A program made the position numbers and the translations under genes. From Pseudarthrobacter sp. MM222 (GTDB lineage: Bacteria; Actinomycetota; Actinomycetes; Actinomycetales; Micrococcaceae), in NCBI RefSeq assembly GCF_947090775.1, contig NZ_OX352321.1, forward strand, positions 3,534,001 through 3,598,000: 64,000 nucleotides of DNA, written 5' to 3'. Position 1 is the stretch's first letter. Each line of letters starts with the position of its first letter. Shown here one piece after another: positions 1 through 8,161 of this stretch. The notes beneath the pieces are model-generated. The model ran no database searches. It saw nothing but the letters and a program-made list of their open reading frames with translations, and had not been told where the DNA came from.

Positions 1-166
1 AAGCTGCGGGGCAGCCGGCGAGGCTTCGTAGAACGCAGCCCCGGCGCCCGACCTCCCACCTGGTTGCCTCCGGCTTTGCCGACCAAACCAGGAATGGTTC
101 CGACGTGCTGTTGACCGGGCTCAAATTCCCTAGATAACGGGGGTATCGCGGTCTACAGTGAGAGCC

Positions 167-901
167 ATGAGCAACCCTGATGATGTCCGGCCGCCGCAGC
201 AGCCGGGTGCCCAGCCCCCGCAGCCCGGCAATCTACCGCCCACCGGCTCCGAACCGGCTCCGGCAGGAGCTCCGGCCGGCCCTCCGGCAGGAGCGGGATA
301 CCAGCCGCCGCAGCAGGGTCACTACGTACCGCCGCAGGGCTATCAGCCACCGCCGCAGGGCCACGGCCAGGCTCCGGGATACCAGCCGCCGGGGCAGCCC
401 GGAGCGCCGGGGGGCTTCCGCTTCGAAATGCCTGCCGACCGGCCCCGGAACGTCAACGATGTTCTGCCCCAAGGGGGCTTCTCCGGCATGTTCAGCGTCG
501 CCAGCATGCCGACCGAGCTGAAAGTGTCCTACTGGATCTGGCTCATCGGAGGTCTGCTCGGGCTGCTGGGTGGCGTTATTGGCCTCTTCGGATCCTTCGT
601 CCTTCTTACCGTCGCTCCCGGCATCGGCATCGTGGTGCTGCTGCTCGTGCTGGTGGCGCTTGCGTTGGCCGCCGCCCAGTTCATCCTGGCCATGAAAATG
701 AAGGAAGGCCGTGAATGGGCCCGGCTCGCCCTCACGATTCTGGCCGGCGTATCCCTGCTCCTGACCATCATCAGCGCCAGCGCCACGGACGGACGAAGCG
801 GCAGCAGTTGGCCGGGCTTCATCATCAGCCTGGCGGCGACCGTGCTGATGTGGCTGCCTAATTCGCAGGCCTGGTTCGCGTCACTGCGCGGCCGTGTCTG
901 A
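167..901 (+). CDS. Pro/Gln-rich four-helix membrane protein
   Basis: I do not recognise a specific function. The protein is about 244 aa. Residues 1-90 are low-complexity Pro, Gln and Gly (repeated PPQQG / YQPPPQG), probably a disordered cytoplasmic tail. After a short charged stretch come about four hydrophobic helices (starting near VSYWIWLIGG, GIGIVVLLLV, LALTILAGVS and WPGFIISLAA). Between helices 2 and 3 is a KEGREWAR segment, which matches RKGKNWAR in the next gene, so the two are tandem paralogs. I chose ATG at 167; an in-frame GTG at 158 is possible. Neither has a strong ribosome binding site. Confidence 0.75.
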   Translation: MSNPDDVRPPQQPGAQPPQPGNLPPTGSEPAPAGAPAGPPAGAGYQPPQQGHYVPPQGYQPPPQGHGQAPGYQPPGQPGAPGGFRFEMPADRPRNVNDVLPQGGFSGMFSVASMPTELKVSYWIWLIGGLLGLLGGVIGLFGSFVLLTVAPGIGIVVLLLVLVALALAAAQFILAMKMKEGREWARLALTILAGVSLLLTIISASATDGRSGSSWPGFIISLAATVLMWLPNSQAWFASLRGRV

Positions 902-1135
902 CCGCCGGTGCGGCCGGAGGACCCGGCCGCACCGCTGAAAAACCGCTTCGCGGCGCCGAAAATGGTGCCCTGCCGGCATCCGGGTTCCGTCTGGGAATCC
1001 GTGGCCGAGAATACCTCTCGGGAATGATCCGCGCAGCGCTTGGTCCGCTGTACGGTTGAACTAAAACCATGCTGGGGGCAGGGCAGGATTACTGGTCCCG
1101 GTAGCCGATCCAGATCGACTTACAAAGGACCGACC

Positions 1136-1843
1136 ATGAGTATTCCTCCAGTCCCGCCGTCAAACCCGGACGGTCCCATTCCGGGCGATCAGCCCGCGCC
1201 CCAATACGGTCAAAACGCACCCCAATACGGCCAGAACGCACCCCAGTACGGCCAAAACGCCCCGCAGTACGGCCAAAACGCGCCGCAGTACGGTCAAAAC
1301 GCACCCCAGTACGGCCAAAACGCGCCGCAATACGGCCAATCACCCTATGCCCAGTACCCGGCAGGCCAGCAGCAATCGGGCGACGGTGTGCCGAAGCTCG
1401 TCAACATTGCCTTCTGGCTGATTGTCGGCTCCGGAGTGGTTTGGCTGCTCTCGCTCCTGCTGTCCATCGGCACCCTGGACACCCCCGCCGTGCGGGACAT
1501 GTTCCAGGAGCAGATGGCGGCAAGCGGCGCGGACGTCAACTTCAATGAGATCAAGCCCTTCCTGGTCGGGACCATCGTCGTGTTCGCCCTGATCAGCGCG
1601 GCCCTTTACGCCCTCGTGGCGCTGAACGTCCGCAAGGGTAAGAACTGGGCACGGATTCTGGGCACGGTCTTCGCCGCGCTCTCGGTCTTCAGCCTGTTCC
1701 CGCTGAGCATCGGCACCCTTGCGGTGCTGGCCGGTATCGCGGGCATCGTCATGCTTTACCTGCCTGCGACCTCCCCGTACTTCCGCAAGCAGCAGCCTTT
1801 CGCCAATCCCTACGGACAGCCGGGCGGCCCGTTCCAGAAGTAG
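1136..1843 (+). CDS. Membrane protein with seven PQYGQN repeats
   Basis: The protein is about 235 aa and of unknown function, paralogous to the preceding gene. Residues 22-70 consist of seven perfect or near-perfect PQYGQN(A) heptads, then a short linker and about four transmembrane helices (VNIAFWLIVGSG, FLVGTIVVFALIS, ILGTVFAALSVF, IGTLAVLAGIAG). A conserved RKGKNWAR loop lies between helices 2 and 3. Start ATG 1136 is preceded by AAAGGA at good spacing, so the longer frame from 1040 is not needed. Tyr/Gln-rich repeats on small actinobacterial membrane proteins are common, and their function is not established. Confidence 0.8.
   Translation: MSIPPVPPSNPDGPIPGDQPAPQYGQNAPQYGQNAPQYGQNAPQYGQNAPQYGQNAPQYGQNAPQYGQSPYAQYPAGQQQSGDGVPKLVNIAFWLIVGSGVVWLLSLLLSIGTLDTPAVRDMFQEQMAASGADVNFNEIKPFLVGTIVVFALISAALYALVALNVRKGKNWARILGTVFAALSVFSLFPLSIGTLAVLAGIAGIVMLYLPATSPYFRKQQPFANPYGQPGGPFQK
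1199..1345 (+). repeat. 21-bp coding tandem repeat (7 units)
   Basis: Seven consecutive 21-bp units encode PQYGQNA. Units differ mainly at synonymous positions (caa/cag, ggt/ggc, gca/gcc/gcg), so the heptad is kept at protein level. Copy-number change would not shift the frame. Confidence 0.9.
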
Positions 1844-1889
1844 ACCGCCACCTCCGGCGCACTGGGCGCAGGAACCGGAACGTCAGACC

Positions 1890-2597
1890 CTAGTCTGCGT
1901 CCTCCGGATCCTGCGCCCTTTGTGCGTGATAGGCAAGGATCTGGAGCTCGGTCGCCATGTCCACCTTGCGTAGGTTAACGCCCGGCGGGACCTGCAGCAT
2001 CACCGGGGCAAAGCTGAGGATGCTGCGCACACCGGCGGCAACAACGCGGTCGCACACGCTCTGCGCTACCGCGGCGGGGAGTGCCAGCACCACCATGTTC
2101 GTGCCCGTCCGCAACAGGACCGACTCGAGGTCCGCCGCGTCGCTGACCCGCAGCCAGCCCACTTCGCTGCCGACCACCATCTGGTCGGCATCAAAGATCG
2201 CGACGATCTCAAATCCACGGGACTCAAAGCCGCCGTACCGGGCCAGGGCCTTGCCCAGGTTGCCGGCGCCGACAATCGCAACCCTCCAGTCGTGCGTCAG
2301 CCCCAGCGCGGCGGCAATATTCCGGTTGAGGTATTGAACCTCGTAGCCCACCCCGCGCGTCCCGTAGGAGCCCACGTAGGACAGGTCTTTGCGCAGCGTA
2401 GACGAGCTGACGCCGGAGGCCTCGGCGAGGGACTCCGAGGAAACCCGGTCCACCCCCTCCGCCAGCAGGGTGGTGAGGGCGCGCAGATAAATTGTCAGCC
2501 GGGCCACGGCCGCGGGCGGAATCTGCTTAGAGGCAGTCCCGGCTCCCCCGGGCAAAGCCTCGGGAGATGAATCCAGCGAAGTCACTATCTGCTCCAT
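1890..2597 (-). CDS. rex: Redox-sensing transcriptional repressor Rex
   Basis: The protein is 235 aa, a little longer than the usual 210-220. An N-terminal winged helix (about residues 25-85, with SSSTLRKDLSYVGSYGTRGVGY, typical of Rex) is followed by a Rossmann domain with VAIVGAGNLGKALARY and the domain-swapped C-terminal helix. Rex binds its operator when NADH/NAD+ is low and releases it when NADH rises, controlling respiratory and fermentation genes. The first 25 residues are a low-complexity extension. It is alone on its strand, next to the glutaredoxin-like gene. In many actinobacteria rex lies close to a glutaredoxin gene and heme genes; the heme genes are not in this window. Confidence 0.93.
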   Translation of the reverse strand: MEQIVTSLDSSPEALPGGAGTASKQIPPAAVARLTIYLRALTTLLAEGVDRVSSESLAEASGVSSSTLRKDLSYVGSYGTRGVGYEVQYLNRNIAAALGLTHDWRVAIVGAGNLGKALARYGGFESRGFEIVAIFDADQMVVGSEVGWLRVSDAADLESVLLRTGTNMVVLALPAAVAQSVCDRVVAAGVRSILSFAPVMLQVPPGVNLRKVDMATELQILAYHAQRAQDPEDAD

Positions 2598-2658
2598 TGC
2601 GTCGCGTTGTGCTTCCCACTCTAGAGCCCACGCAGTTCAGCCAACAAAGCAATGGCGC

Positions 2659-2931
2659 TCAGGACTGCGTGTCCAGCGCCCTTCGCAGGGTGCGGGCAAG
2701 CCGGACTTCGTCGATCTTCCAGAAATCCCGCTGAATGCCGTCGACGAGCACCACGGGAATCTCCTCGGCGAAGCGCTCCCGCAGCGCCGCGTCCTGATCG
2801 ACCGACTGCTCGGTCCAGCCGATGCCGAGGGCGGCGGTGACACGCCCGACGGCGGCGCGCGCCTCGGCACAGAGGTGGCAGTCGGCTTTGGTGACCAGAA
2901 CGACATCGGGGAGGCGCGCGGGCTTGGACAT
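2659..2931 (-). CDS. Glutaredoxin family protein
   Basis: A 90-aa thioredoxin-fold protein. It opens with VVLVTKADCHLCAEA, a CxxC (CHLC) redox motif at the expected end of beta-1, followed by the EEIPVVLVDG cis-Pro segment and a C-terminal helix. This matches the short DUF836/glutaredoxin-like family. I chose ATG 2931 because it starts immediately before beta-1; a longer open frame to 3078 would overlap the divergent HAD gene. Its partner protein is unknown. Proximity to rex suggests a redox role by context only. Confidence 0.85.
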   Translation of the reverse strand: MSKPARLPDVVLVTKADCHLCAEARAAVGRVTAALGIGWTEQSVDQDAALRERFAEEIPVVLVDGIQRDFWKIDEVRLARTLRRALDTQS

Positions 2932-3032
2932 GGTTCCACCGTAGCCCGGCCGGCCATCCGGCGTCGACGCCCGGCCGTCGCGCTCCGGTCCGGTGCGAAA
3001 GGCCCCGCCCCGGCAGGAACTAGACTCGATGC

Positions 3033-3851
3033 ATGCCCGAGGAGAAGTACGTCGCTGTGGCCACGAACCCTGTTGCATCGTCGCAGCACGGCGAAGCGGC
3101 CTTCTTCGACGTTGACAACACCCTCATGAAGGGCGCCAGCCTGTTCCACGTGGCCCGCAAAATGCATCAGCGCGGGGCGTTCACCATCCCGCAGGCGGCC
3201 GGCTTTGCGTGGAAGCAGCTCATGTTCGTGCTGCGCGGCGAAAACATGGACGACGTGCACGCCGTGCGCGACTCTGCCTTGACCCTGGCCTCCGGCTTCA
3301 CGGTCGAAGATGTGGAGGCGCTCGGCGAAGAGGTCTACGACGAGATGATCGAATCCCGCATCTGGCCGGGTGCCAAGGCCCTGGCCGAGCAGCACCTCAG
3401 GGTGGGGCGCCGGGTCTGGCTGGTGACCGCCACGCCGATCGAGGTCGCCACGGTGATCGCCAGCCGGCTGGGACTCACGGGAGCCCTCGGGACCGTCGGC
3501 GAGATCCTGGACGGTTCGTACACGGGGCGGCTGGTGGGCGACATCCTGCACGGCCCGGCGAAGGCCGTGGCAGTCCGGGAGATAGCGCGGGTCGAAGGCC
3601 TGGACCTCAACCGGTGCTGGGCCTACAGCGATTCGCACAACGACATTCCGCTGCTGAGCATGGTGGGGCACCCCGTAGCGATCAACCCCGACGCCCGGCT
3701 CCGACGCCACGCCCGGGAAAACAACTGGCCTGTGTACGACTTCCGCGCCGGGCGGCGAGCCGCCACCCTGGGCCTCAAGGCTGCAACGCTCGGCGGTGCC
3801 ATCTATGGCCTATGGCGGGGATTCTCCCGCTTCCGGGGCCCCACCCGGTGA
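3033..3851 (+). CDS. HAD-IB family hydrolase (SerB-like phosphatase)
   Basis: A 272-aa haloacid dehalogenase-superfamily phosphatase of subfamily IB. Motif I is FFDVDNTLMKG (nucleophile Asp and acid/base Asp), motif II is VTATP, and motif III/IV is the Lys plus CWAYSDSHNDIPLL segment. A helical cap lies between motifs I and II (about residues 40-110). The protein ends with a possible membrane-associated helix. Close relatives in actinobacteria are annotated as phosphoserine phosphatase-like or linked to lipid phosphate metabolism; the substrate cannot be read from sequence. It diverges from the glutaredoxin gene across a 101-bp gap. Confidence 0.9.
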   Translation: MPEEKYVAVATNPVASSQHGEAAFFDVDNTLMKGASLFHVARKMHQRGAFTIPQAAGFAWKQLMFVLRGENMDDVHAVRDSALTLASGFTVEDVEALGEEVYDEMIESRIWPGAKALAEQHLRVGRRVWLVTATPIEVATVIASRLGLTGALGTVGEILDGSYTGRLVGDILHGPAKAVAVREIARVEGLDLNRCWAYSDSHNDIPLLSMVGHPVAINPDARLRRHARENNWPVYDFRAGRRAATLGLKAATLGGAIYGLWRGFSRFRGPTR

Positions 3852-3885
3852 CCTGGGGCTGACCGGCTGCTTCCCCCGCGGCAGA

Positions 3886-3926
3886 CGAAAAAAGATGCCC
3901 GCCGCCTGAAAGGCAACGGGCATCTC
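3886..3926 (-). terminator. Rho-independent terminator after bS22 gene
   Basis: On the minus strand the stem AGATGCCCG / CGGGCATCT, with an inner GCCT/AGGC pairing, is followed by a run of T residues. It starts about 20 bp after the bS22 stop codon and before the convergent HAD gene. Confidence 0.8.
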
Positions 3927-3946
3927 TTCCGCAGTTCGAAGTATTG

Positions 3947-4045
3947 CTACTTCTTATTGCGGCGCTGGTGGCGCGTCTTGCGAAGCAGCTTGCGGTGCTT
4001 CTTCTTGGCCATACGCTTGCGACGCTTCTTAATAACTGAACCCAC
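3947..4045 (-). CDS. Ribosomal protein bS22 (AURKAIP1/COX24 domain)
   Basis: A 32-aa very basic protein starting (M)GSVIKKRRKRMAKKKHRK and ending RHQRRNKK. It matches the tiny actinobacterial 30S subunit protein bS22 known from mycobacterial ribosome structures. The start is GTG at 4045, preceded by TAAGGAA at 6 nt. An internal ATG at 4012 would remove the conserved N-terminus. It has its own terminator. Such genes are often missed because they are under 40 codons. Confidence 0.92.
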   Translation of the reverse strand: MGSVIKKRRKRMAKKKHRKLLRKTRHQRRNKK

Positions 4046-4237
4046 GAAAGTTCCTTACCGGCTAGATGTAGTACCTGCCTGTTGGTAAGGGTCCGCGGGC
4101 TAAGCAGCAGACTGTACAACGGACAGGTTCTTACAATGACGTAAAACGTTCCTTAACAGGGTACCGCCTATCCGGGGCACACCATGACCGACGCCGCGGC
4201 ACGGGGCCCGCGGTCGGGGTCCTCAGACCTACAGGTT

Positions 4238-4450
4238 TCAGGCAGTCCCGGTGTGACCGTCGACGACGGCACCCTTGAGATACTGTTCGACGGCGCTTTC
4301 GGGCACCCGGTACGAGCGGCCGAATCGGACGGCGGGCATCTCGCCGGAGTGCACGAGACGGTACACCGTCATTTTGGACACGCGCATGACCTCCGCGACT
4401 TCCGCCACGGTCAGGAATCGTGCATTGGAGAAATTGGCCTCCGGTGACAT
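4238..4450 (-). CDS. bldC: BldC-type MerR-like HTH regulator
   Basis: A 70-aa protein, essentially one winged-HTH domain: FLTVAEVAEVMRVSKMTVYR (helix-turn-helix), then LVHSGEMPAVRFGRSYRVPE (wing) and a short C-terminal helix. Length and sequence fit the BldC family, small MerR-like proteins that bind DNA as head-to-tail oligomers and control development in Streptomyces. The role in a non-sporulating relative is unknown. Start ATG 4450 follows AAAGGGA. The long in-frame extension upstream to 4723 has no family similarity. Confidence 0.88.
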   Translation of the reverse strand: MSPEANFSNARFLTVAEVAEVMRVSKMTVYRLVHSGEMPAVRFGRSYRVPESAVEQYLKGAVVDGHTGTA

Positions 4451-4590
4451 TTCTTTTATCCCTTTATTCAACAAGCGGCAGCCCCATCTAGATGACATGG
4501 CGGTGTGCCGATGCTGAGCTATCCAACAACCATGTGATAGATACTCTAGGTGCTCATGGTGCCCCTGTGAAAGAGTTCCGCAGTAATCCC

Positions 4591-4625
4591 GCCGGAGTTT
4601 CCGCAGGAATTGCGGAAACTCCGGC
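4591..4625 (-). terminator. Perfect 14-bp hairpin downstream of DAHP synthase
   Basis: GCCGGAGTTTCCGC pairs perfectly with GCGGAAACTCCGGC across a 7-nt loop, 20 bp beyond the stop codon of the DAHP synthase gene on the minus strand. There is no T-run, so this is either a high-GC intrinsic terminator or an RNA-stabilising hairpin. Confidence 0.6.
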
Positions 4626-4644
4626 CTCACCGCGGAATCCGCGC

Positions 4645-5757
4645 CTAACTCCGGGTGCGGCGGGTCCGGGCCGACGCGGCCAGCTGCGCCAGCACCGACG
4701 CCGTCACTTCCCAGTCCATGCACGCGTCGGTGACGCTCTGGCCGTAGAGCAGGTCGTCCCGTCCCGCTGCGTGCGCCGCAACGTCCAGGTTCTGCGCCCC
4801 GCCGACCAGGAAGCTCTCAAGCATGACGCCCGCAATGGCGCCCGCCGACGCTCCCCCGGTTTCCAGCTGGGAACCGATTTCAAGGGAAACCTCGGCCTGG
4901 CGGTGGTGGCTTTTGCCGCTGTTGGCGTGGCTCGCATCCACGATCAGACGCGGATTCAGCTGCCGCGCGGCCAAGGCGGCGGAGGCAGCCTCGACGTCTG
5001 CAGCTGAGTAGTTCGGTCCCTTGCGCCCGCCGCGGAGAATGACGTGCGCATCCGGATTGCCGGCCGTCGCCACAAGCGCCGCCCGGCCCTCGTCGTCGAT
5101 CCCGAGGAAAGCCTGGGCCGCGCCGGCGGCGCTGCACGCGTCCAGCGCGACCTGGAGGTCGCCGTCGGTCCCGTTCTTGAAGCCGACCGGCATGGAAAGC
5201 CCTGACGCAAGCTGCCGGTGGATCTGGCTTTCGGTGGTCCGCGCCCCGATGGCTCCCCAGGAGACGAGGTCCGCCATGTACTGGGGGCTGATCGGTTCAA
5301 GGAATTCGGTGGCCGTGGGCAGCCCGAGCGCGGTGACCTGCTGGAGGAACCGGCGGGCGGCCTGGAGCCCGGCGGCAATGTCGTGGCTGCCGTCGAGTCG
5401 GGGATCGTTGATCAGGCCCTTCCAGCCGACGGTGGTCCTCGGCTTCTCGAAGTAAGTGCGCATCACAATCAGCAGGTCTTCGCGGTGCTTCTCGGCCTGG
5501 CTGACCAGCCGGCGGGCGTACTCCAGCCCTGCCTTGGGGTCATGGATCGAGCAAGGACCGACAATCACCAGAAGCCGGTCATCGACGCCGTCCAGGATGG
5601 CGCGGACCTCGTCCCGGCCGCGTCCGACGACCTCGGCGGCCTGGGTGTCGAGCGGCAGCTCGGCCATCACGGCCTGCGGCGTGGGCAGCGGAGTGAACTC
5701 GCTGACACGGAGGTTGGACGTGGACTGCTGTGATTCGGGGGCTGCGTCGATGCTCAT
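4645..5757 (-). CDS. aroF: Class I DAHP synthase (first step of shikimate pathway)
   Basis: A 370-aa 3-deoxy-7-phosphoheptulonate synthase, which condenses phosphoenolpyruvate and erythrose 4-phosphate. Family segments are VIVGPCSIHDPKAGLEYA near the N-terminus, MRTYFEKPRTTVGWKG, ATEFLEPISPQYMADLVSWG, IGARTTESQIHRQLASG and LIVDASHANSGK. Length fits the AroF/G/H type. Which aromatic amino acid inhibits it cannot be told from sequence, so the symbol follows corynebacterial usage. It stands alone on the minus strand, with an aromatic leader peptide upstream (5871-5930). aroQ at 45.7 kb is a second shikimate enzyme. Confidence 0.94.
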   Translation of the reverse strand: MSIDAAPESQQSTSNLRVSEFTPLPTPQAVMAELPLDTQAAEVVGRGRDEVRAILDGVDDRLLVIVGPCSIHDPKAGLEYARRLVSQAEKHREDLLIVMRTYFEKPRTTVGWKGLINDPRLDGSHDIAAGLQAARRFLQQVTALGLPTATEFLEPISPQYMADLVSWGAIGARTTESQIHRQLASGLSMPVGFKNGTDGDLQVALDACSAAGAAQAFLGIDDEGRAALVATAGNPDAHVILRGGRKGPNYSAADVEAASAALAARQLNPRLIVDASHANSGKSHHRQAEVSLEIGSQLETGGASAGAIAGVMLESFLVGGAQNLDVAAHAAGRDDLLYGQSVTDACMDWEVTASVLAQLAASARTRRTRS

Positions 5758-5818
5758 GTTCGGTCCTGTTCCGGGATGCGGAGCGGGCCCTGATCAGAAC
5801 CCGCCGAGAAATGGCGAA

Positions 5819-5901
5819 GGGCAGAGAATGATCTCTGCCCTGTTGGCTCTGAAGGAAAGTTGGATGCGTGTCAGTTAGACGCGGGCCCCTCCAGAGCCAA
5901 C
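5819..5901 (-). promoter_or_regulatory. Candidate attenuator stems of DAHP synthase leader
   Basis: On the minus strand, GTTGGCTCTG (5901-5892), inside the leader peptide gene just after its WYAYF codons, is exactly complementary to CAGAGCCAAC (5851-5842). Directly downstream GGGCAGAGA / TCTCTGCCC (5840-5819) forms a 9-bp hairpin with a 4-nt loop. A ribosome stalled at Trp, Tyr or Phe codons would mask the first arm. The exact switch (termination or RBS access) is inference, since no clear U-tract follows the last hairpin. Confidence 0.6.
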
Positions 5902-5930
5902 GAAAAATACGCATACCAACGGTTTGTCAT
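5871..5930 (-). CDS. Aromatic leader peptide (MTNRWYAYFSLALEGPASN)
   Basis: A 19-codon ORF ends 113 bp upstream of the DAHP synthase start. Residues 5-9 are W-Y-A-Y-F, so all three aromatic amino acids occur within five codons. This is the expected composition for a ribosome-sensed leader of an aromatic biosynthesis gene. An upstream in-frame ATG (5942) would add four residues. A GGGGCT stretch precedes both starts. From memory there is precedent in Corynebacterium glutamicum for a leader peptide gene before a DAHP synthase gene. Expression is not shown by sequence. Confidence 0.65.
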   Translation of the reverse strand: MTNRWYAYFSLALEGPASN

Positions 5931-6016
5931 AGCCCCGACCATAGCCCCGGGAACGTCCCTGCGGCAAACCTGGCTGCGTAACATTGCACTGCGGCCGCCC
6001 GTTTGGTTTCCCGGAA

Positions 6017-6706
6017 CTAGTTCCCGGCGCCCAGCCCGGCCGCCGCGTAATAGCCTTCGATGTGGTCCGCCACCAGCTGCGCTGCACGGCCGCCGTCGTG
6101 GTTGGCGATGGCCGCCAGGATGCCCCGGTGCTCCGCCCGGAGCCGCGCCGCCATGGCGTTCCAGTCCGGCACGTTCCCGGTGAGCCGGCCGGCGTAGTCC
6201 TGGATGGCTTCGCGCAGGGAACCCATCATGGCGCTGACCACGGCGTTGCCCGCCGCGTCCGCCAGCGCCAGGTGGAAACGCACGTCCAGGGCAAGGAACT
6301 CGTCGGTTCCGTTGCAGCCGTCCATCGCCTCCAGCAGCCGGGCGGCCTCGGCGAGCGCCGGAGACCCGGGCCGGGCCCGCGACGCCGCCCAGGACTCCAA
6401 CAGCACCCGCGTCTCCACGATGTCCTGCACGGGCAGGTGCGAGGTGGCCACATGCAGGCGGAGGGCCGAACCCAGGGCTGCGGTGGGGTCGGCGATCACG
6501 ACCGTGCCGGCGTCCGGGCCGGAACCCACGCCGGCGCGGAGCACACCCATGGCCTCAAGGACCCGGATGGCCTCGCGGACGGAGGTACGGGACACCCGGA
6601 GCTGCTCGGCGAGCGACCGCTCGGCCGGGAGCCGGCCCCCCACGGCCAGCTCCCCATTGGAGAGCTGCCCCTCGATCCACTTCAGGACAAGCTGGTGCGT
6701 TCGCAT
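6017..6706 (-). CDS. lldR: GntR/FadR-family lactate regulator LldR
   Basis: A 229-aa protein. The N-terminal winged helix (residues 1-70) contains GGRLPAERSLAEQLRVSRTSVREAIRVLE, classic GntR. The C-terminal all-helical FCD domain has the metal-binding His/Asp pattern (FLALDVRFHLALADAAGN and HRGILAAIANHDG). It is divergent from lldD, and two FadR-type operators lie between them, so it is most likely the lactate-responsive repressor of lldD and probably of itself. ATG 6706 begins the domain directly (MRTHQLVLKW); the upstream extension only translates the operator sequence. Confidence 0.88.
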   Translation of the reverse strand: MRTHQLVLKWIEGQLSNGELAVGGRLPAERSLAEQLRVSRTSVREAIRVLEAMGVLRAGVGSGPDAGTVVIADPTAALGSALRLHVATSHLPVQDIVETRVLLESWAASRARPGSPALAEAARLLEAMDGCNGTDEFLALDVRFHLALADAAGNAVVSAMMGSLREAIQDYAGRLTGNVPDWNAMAARLRAEHRGILAAIANHDGGRAAQLVADHIEGYYAAAGLGAGN

Positions 6707-6724
6707 GGGCCCATCGTACTTGAT

Positions 6725-6761
6725 GTGGTTGGACCACACGCCTAGACTGTGGTTGGACCAC
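6725..6761. promoter_or_regulatory. Two GTGGT-TGG-ACCAC operators (LldR sites)
   Basis: Two identical perfect palindromes, GTGGTTGGACCAC at 6725-6737 and 6749-6761, have centres 24 bp apart, a little over two helical turns. TGGTnnnACCA is the known recognition pattern of LldR/FadR-subfamily GntR regulators. They sit in the lldR-lldD divergent promoter region. Confidence 0.82.
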
Positions 6762-6825
6762 ACCCCGGTGAAGCTTTGCCGGGCACCAGAGCACCGCGCA
6801 CCACCAAACCTGCCCGGAGGCAACC

Positions 6826-8151
6826 ATGACGCACACCCTCGAGCCCGGCAACCCCGAGGCGCCCACCACCCCGCCGGACGCCTCGCCGAACGGCCGGCCC
6901 CCTGTTGCGGCCGGGCTGGTTCCGGCCGCCCTGAAGCGCCGCGTGCCGAAGTACGCGGACCTTGCTCCGCTGATGCAGTTCAAAAGGCCGGAGTTCAGCC
7001 GGGCCGCCAGGCTCCGTCGCGCCAGCACCATCTGGGACCTCCGCGACATGGCCAAGCGGCGCACGCCCCAGGCTCCCTTCGACTACACCGACGGCGCTGC
7101 AGAAGCGGAGATCACGCTGCGCCGGGCCCGCCAGGCGTTCCTGGACATCGAGTTCCGGCCCGGCATCCTGAGGGATGTCTCCAAGGTGGACCTTGGCACG
7201 GAGATCCTGGGAAAGCCGTCCCGGCTGCCGGTAGGAATCGCACCCACCGGATTCACCCGGATGATGCAGTCGGAGGGAGAGTATGCAGGCTCCCGTGCCG
7301 CCGCGGAAGCGGGCATCCCCTACACCCTGTCGACCATGGGGACCGCGTCCATCGAGGACGTGGCCGCGGCGGCCCCGGACGGCCGAAACTGGTTCCAGCT
7401 CTACCTGTGGACGGACCGGGACCGCTCGCTGGAACTGATCGAGCGGGCCGCCAAGGCCGGCAACGATACCCTCATGGTCACGGTGGACACCGCCGTCGCC
7501 GGCGCCCGGCTCCGCGATGTGCGCAACGGCATGACCATCCCGCCGGCGCTGACGCTCAAGACCGTACTGGACGCGTCCTACCGCCCGGCCTGGTGGTTCA
7601 ATTTCCTCACCCATGAGCCGCTGACCTTCGCCTCCCTCTCGGGCTATACGGGAACGGTGGCGGACCTCATCAACTCCATGTTCGACCCGACCCTGACCTT
7701 CGACGACCTTGACTGGCTGCGCGAGACCTGGAAAGGCAAGCTCGTGGTCAAGGGCATCCAGACCGTGGAGGACGCACGCCGGGTGGTGGACCACGGCGCG
7801 GACGGCATCATCCTTTCCAACCACGGCGGCCGCCAGCTGGACCGCGCACCGATCCCCTTCCACCTGCTGCCGGACGTGACAGCAGCGCTGGATGCGGATC
7901 ACAGTGATGCCGCAGTCATCCTGGACACCGGCATCATGAGCGGCGCGGACATCATCGCTGCGCTGGCTCTCGGCGCGGACTTCACGCTGATCGGCCGCGC
8001 CTACCTCTACGGGCTGATGGCCGGCGGGCAGGCCGGGGTAGCCCGCGCCCTCCAGATCCTGGAAAAGGACATGGTCCGCACCATGGCACTGCTGGGCGTC
8101 AGCCGGCTCTCCGAGCTGACCCCGGACCACGTGCGGCTGCTTCCGAGGTAG
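6826..8151 (+). CDS. lldD: L-lactate dehydrogenase (quinone/FMN-dependent)
   Basis: A 441-aa FMN-dependent alpha-hydroxy-acid dehydrogenase that oxidises L-lactate to pyruvate. Visible motifs are [31 protein letters not shown] (FMN contacts), the Lys in LVVKGIQ, the active-site segment [16 protein letters not shown] and the FMN-phosphate loop near [19 protein letters not shown]. About 40 extra residues precede the conserved start ([13 protein letters not shown]). An RBS-like GGAGG precedes ATG 6826. Regulation by the adjacent lldR through the twin operators is likely. The enzyme would deliver electrons to the quinone pool at the membrane. Confidence 0.92.
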   Translation: MTHTLEPGNPEAPTTPPDASPNGRPPVAAGLVPAALKRRVPKYADLAPLMQFKRPEFSRAARLRRASTIWDLRDMAKRRTPQAPFDYTDGAAEAEITLRRARQAFLDIEFRPGILRDVSKVDLGTEILGKPSRLPVGIAPTGFTRMMQSEGEYAGSRAAAEAGIPYTLSTMGTASIEDVAAAAPDGRNWFQLYLWTDRDRSLELIERAAKAGNDTLMVTVDTAVAGARLRDVRNGMTIPPALTLKTVLDASYRPAWWFNFLTHEPLTFASLSGYTGTVADLINSMFDPTLTFDDLDWLRETWKGKLVVKGIQTVEDARRVVDHGADGIILSNHGGRQLDRAPIPFHLLPDVTAALDADHSDAAVILDTGIMSGADIIAALALGADFTLIGRAYLYGLMAGGQAGVARALQILEKDMVRTMALLGVSRLSELTPDHVRLLPR

Positions 8152-8161
8152 CCCGGGCGGC

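Noticed and set aside
2637..3710. 357-codon frame opposite the HAD phosphatase gene
   Set aside because: It covers both the HAD gene and the glutaredoxin region in the wrong frame; both real genes have clear motifs.
5579..5914. An alternative leader starting MRIFRWLWRG upstream of DAHP synthase
   Set aside because: That frame has no stop before the DAHP synthase start and overlaps it out of frame. The MTNRWYAYF frame is short, properly terminated and better placed.
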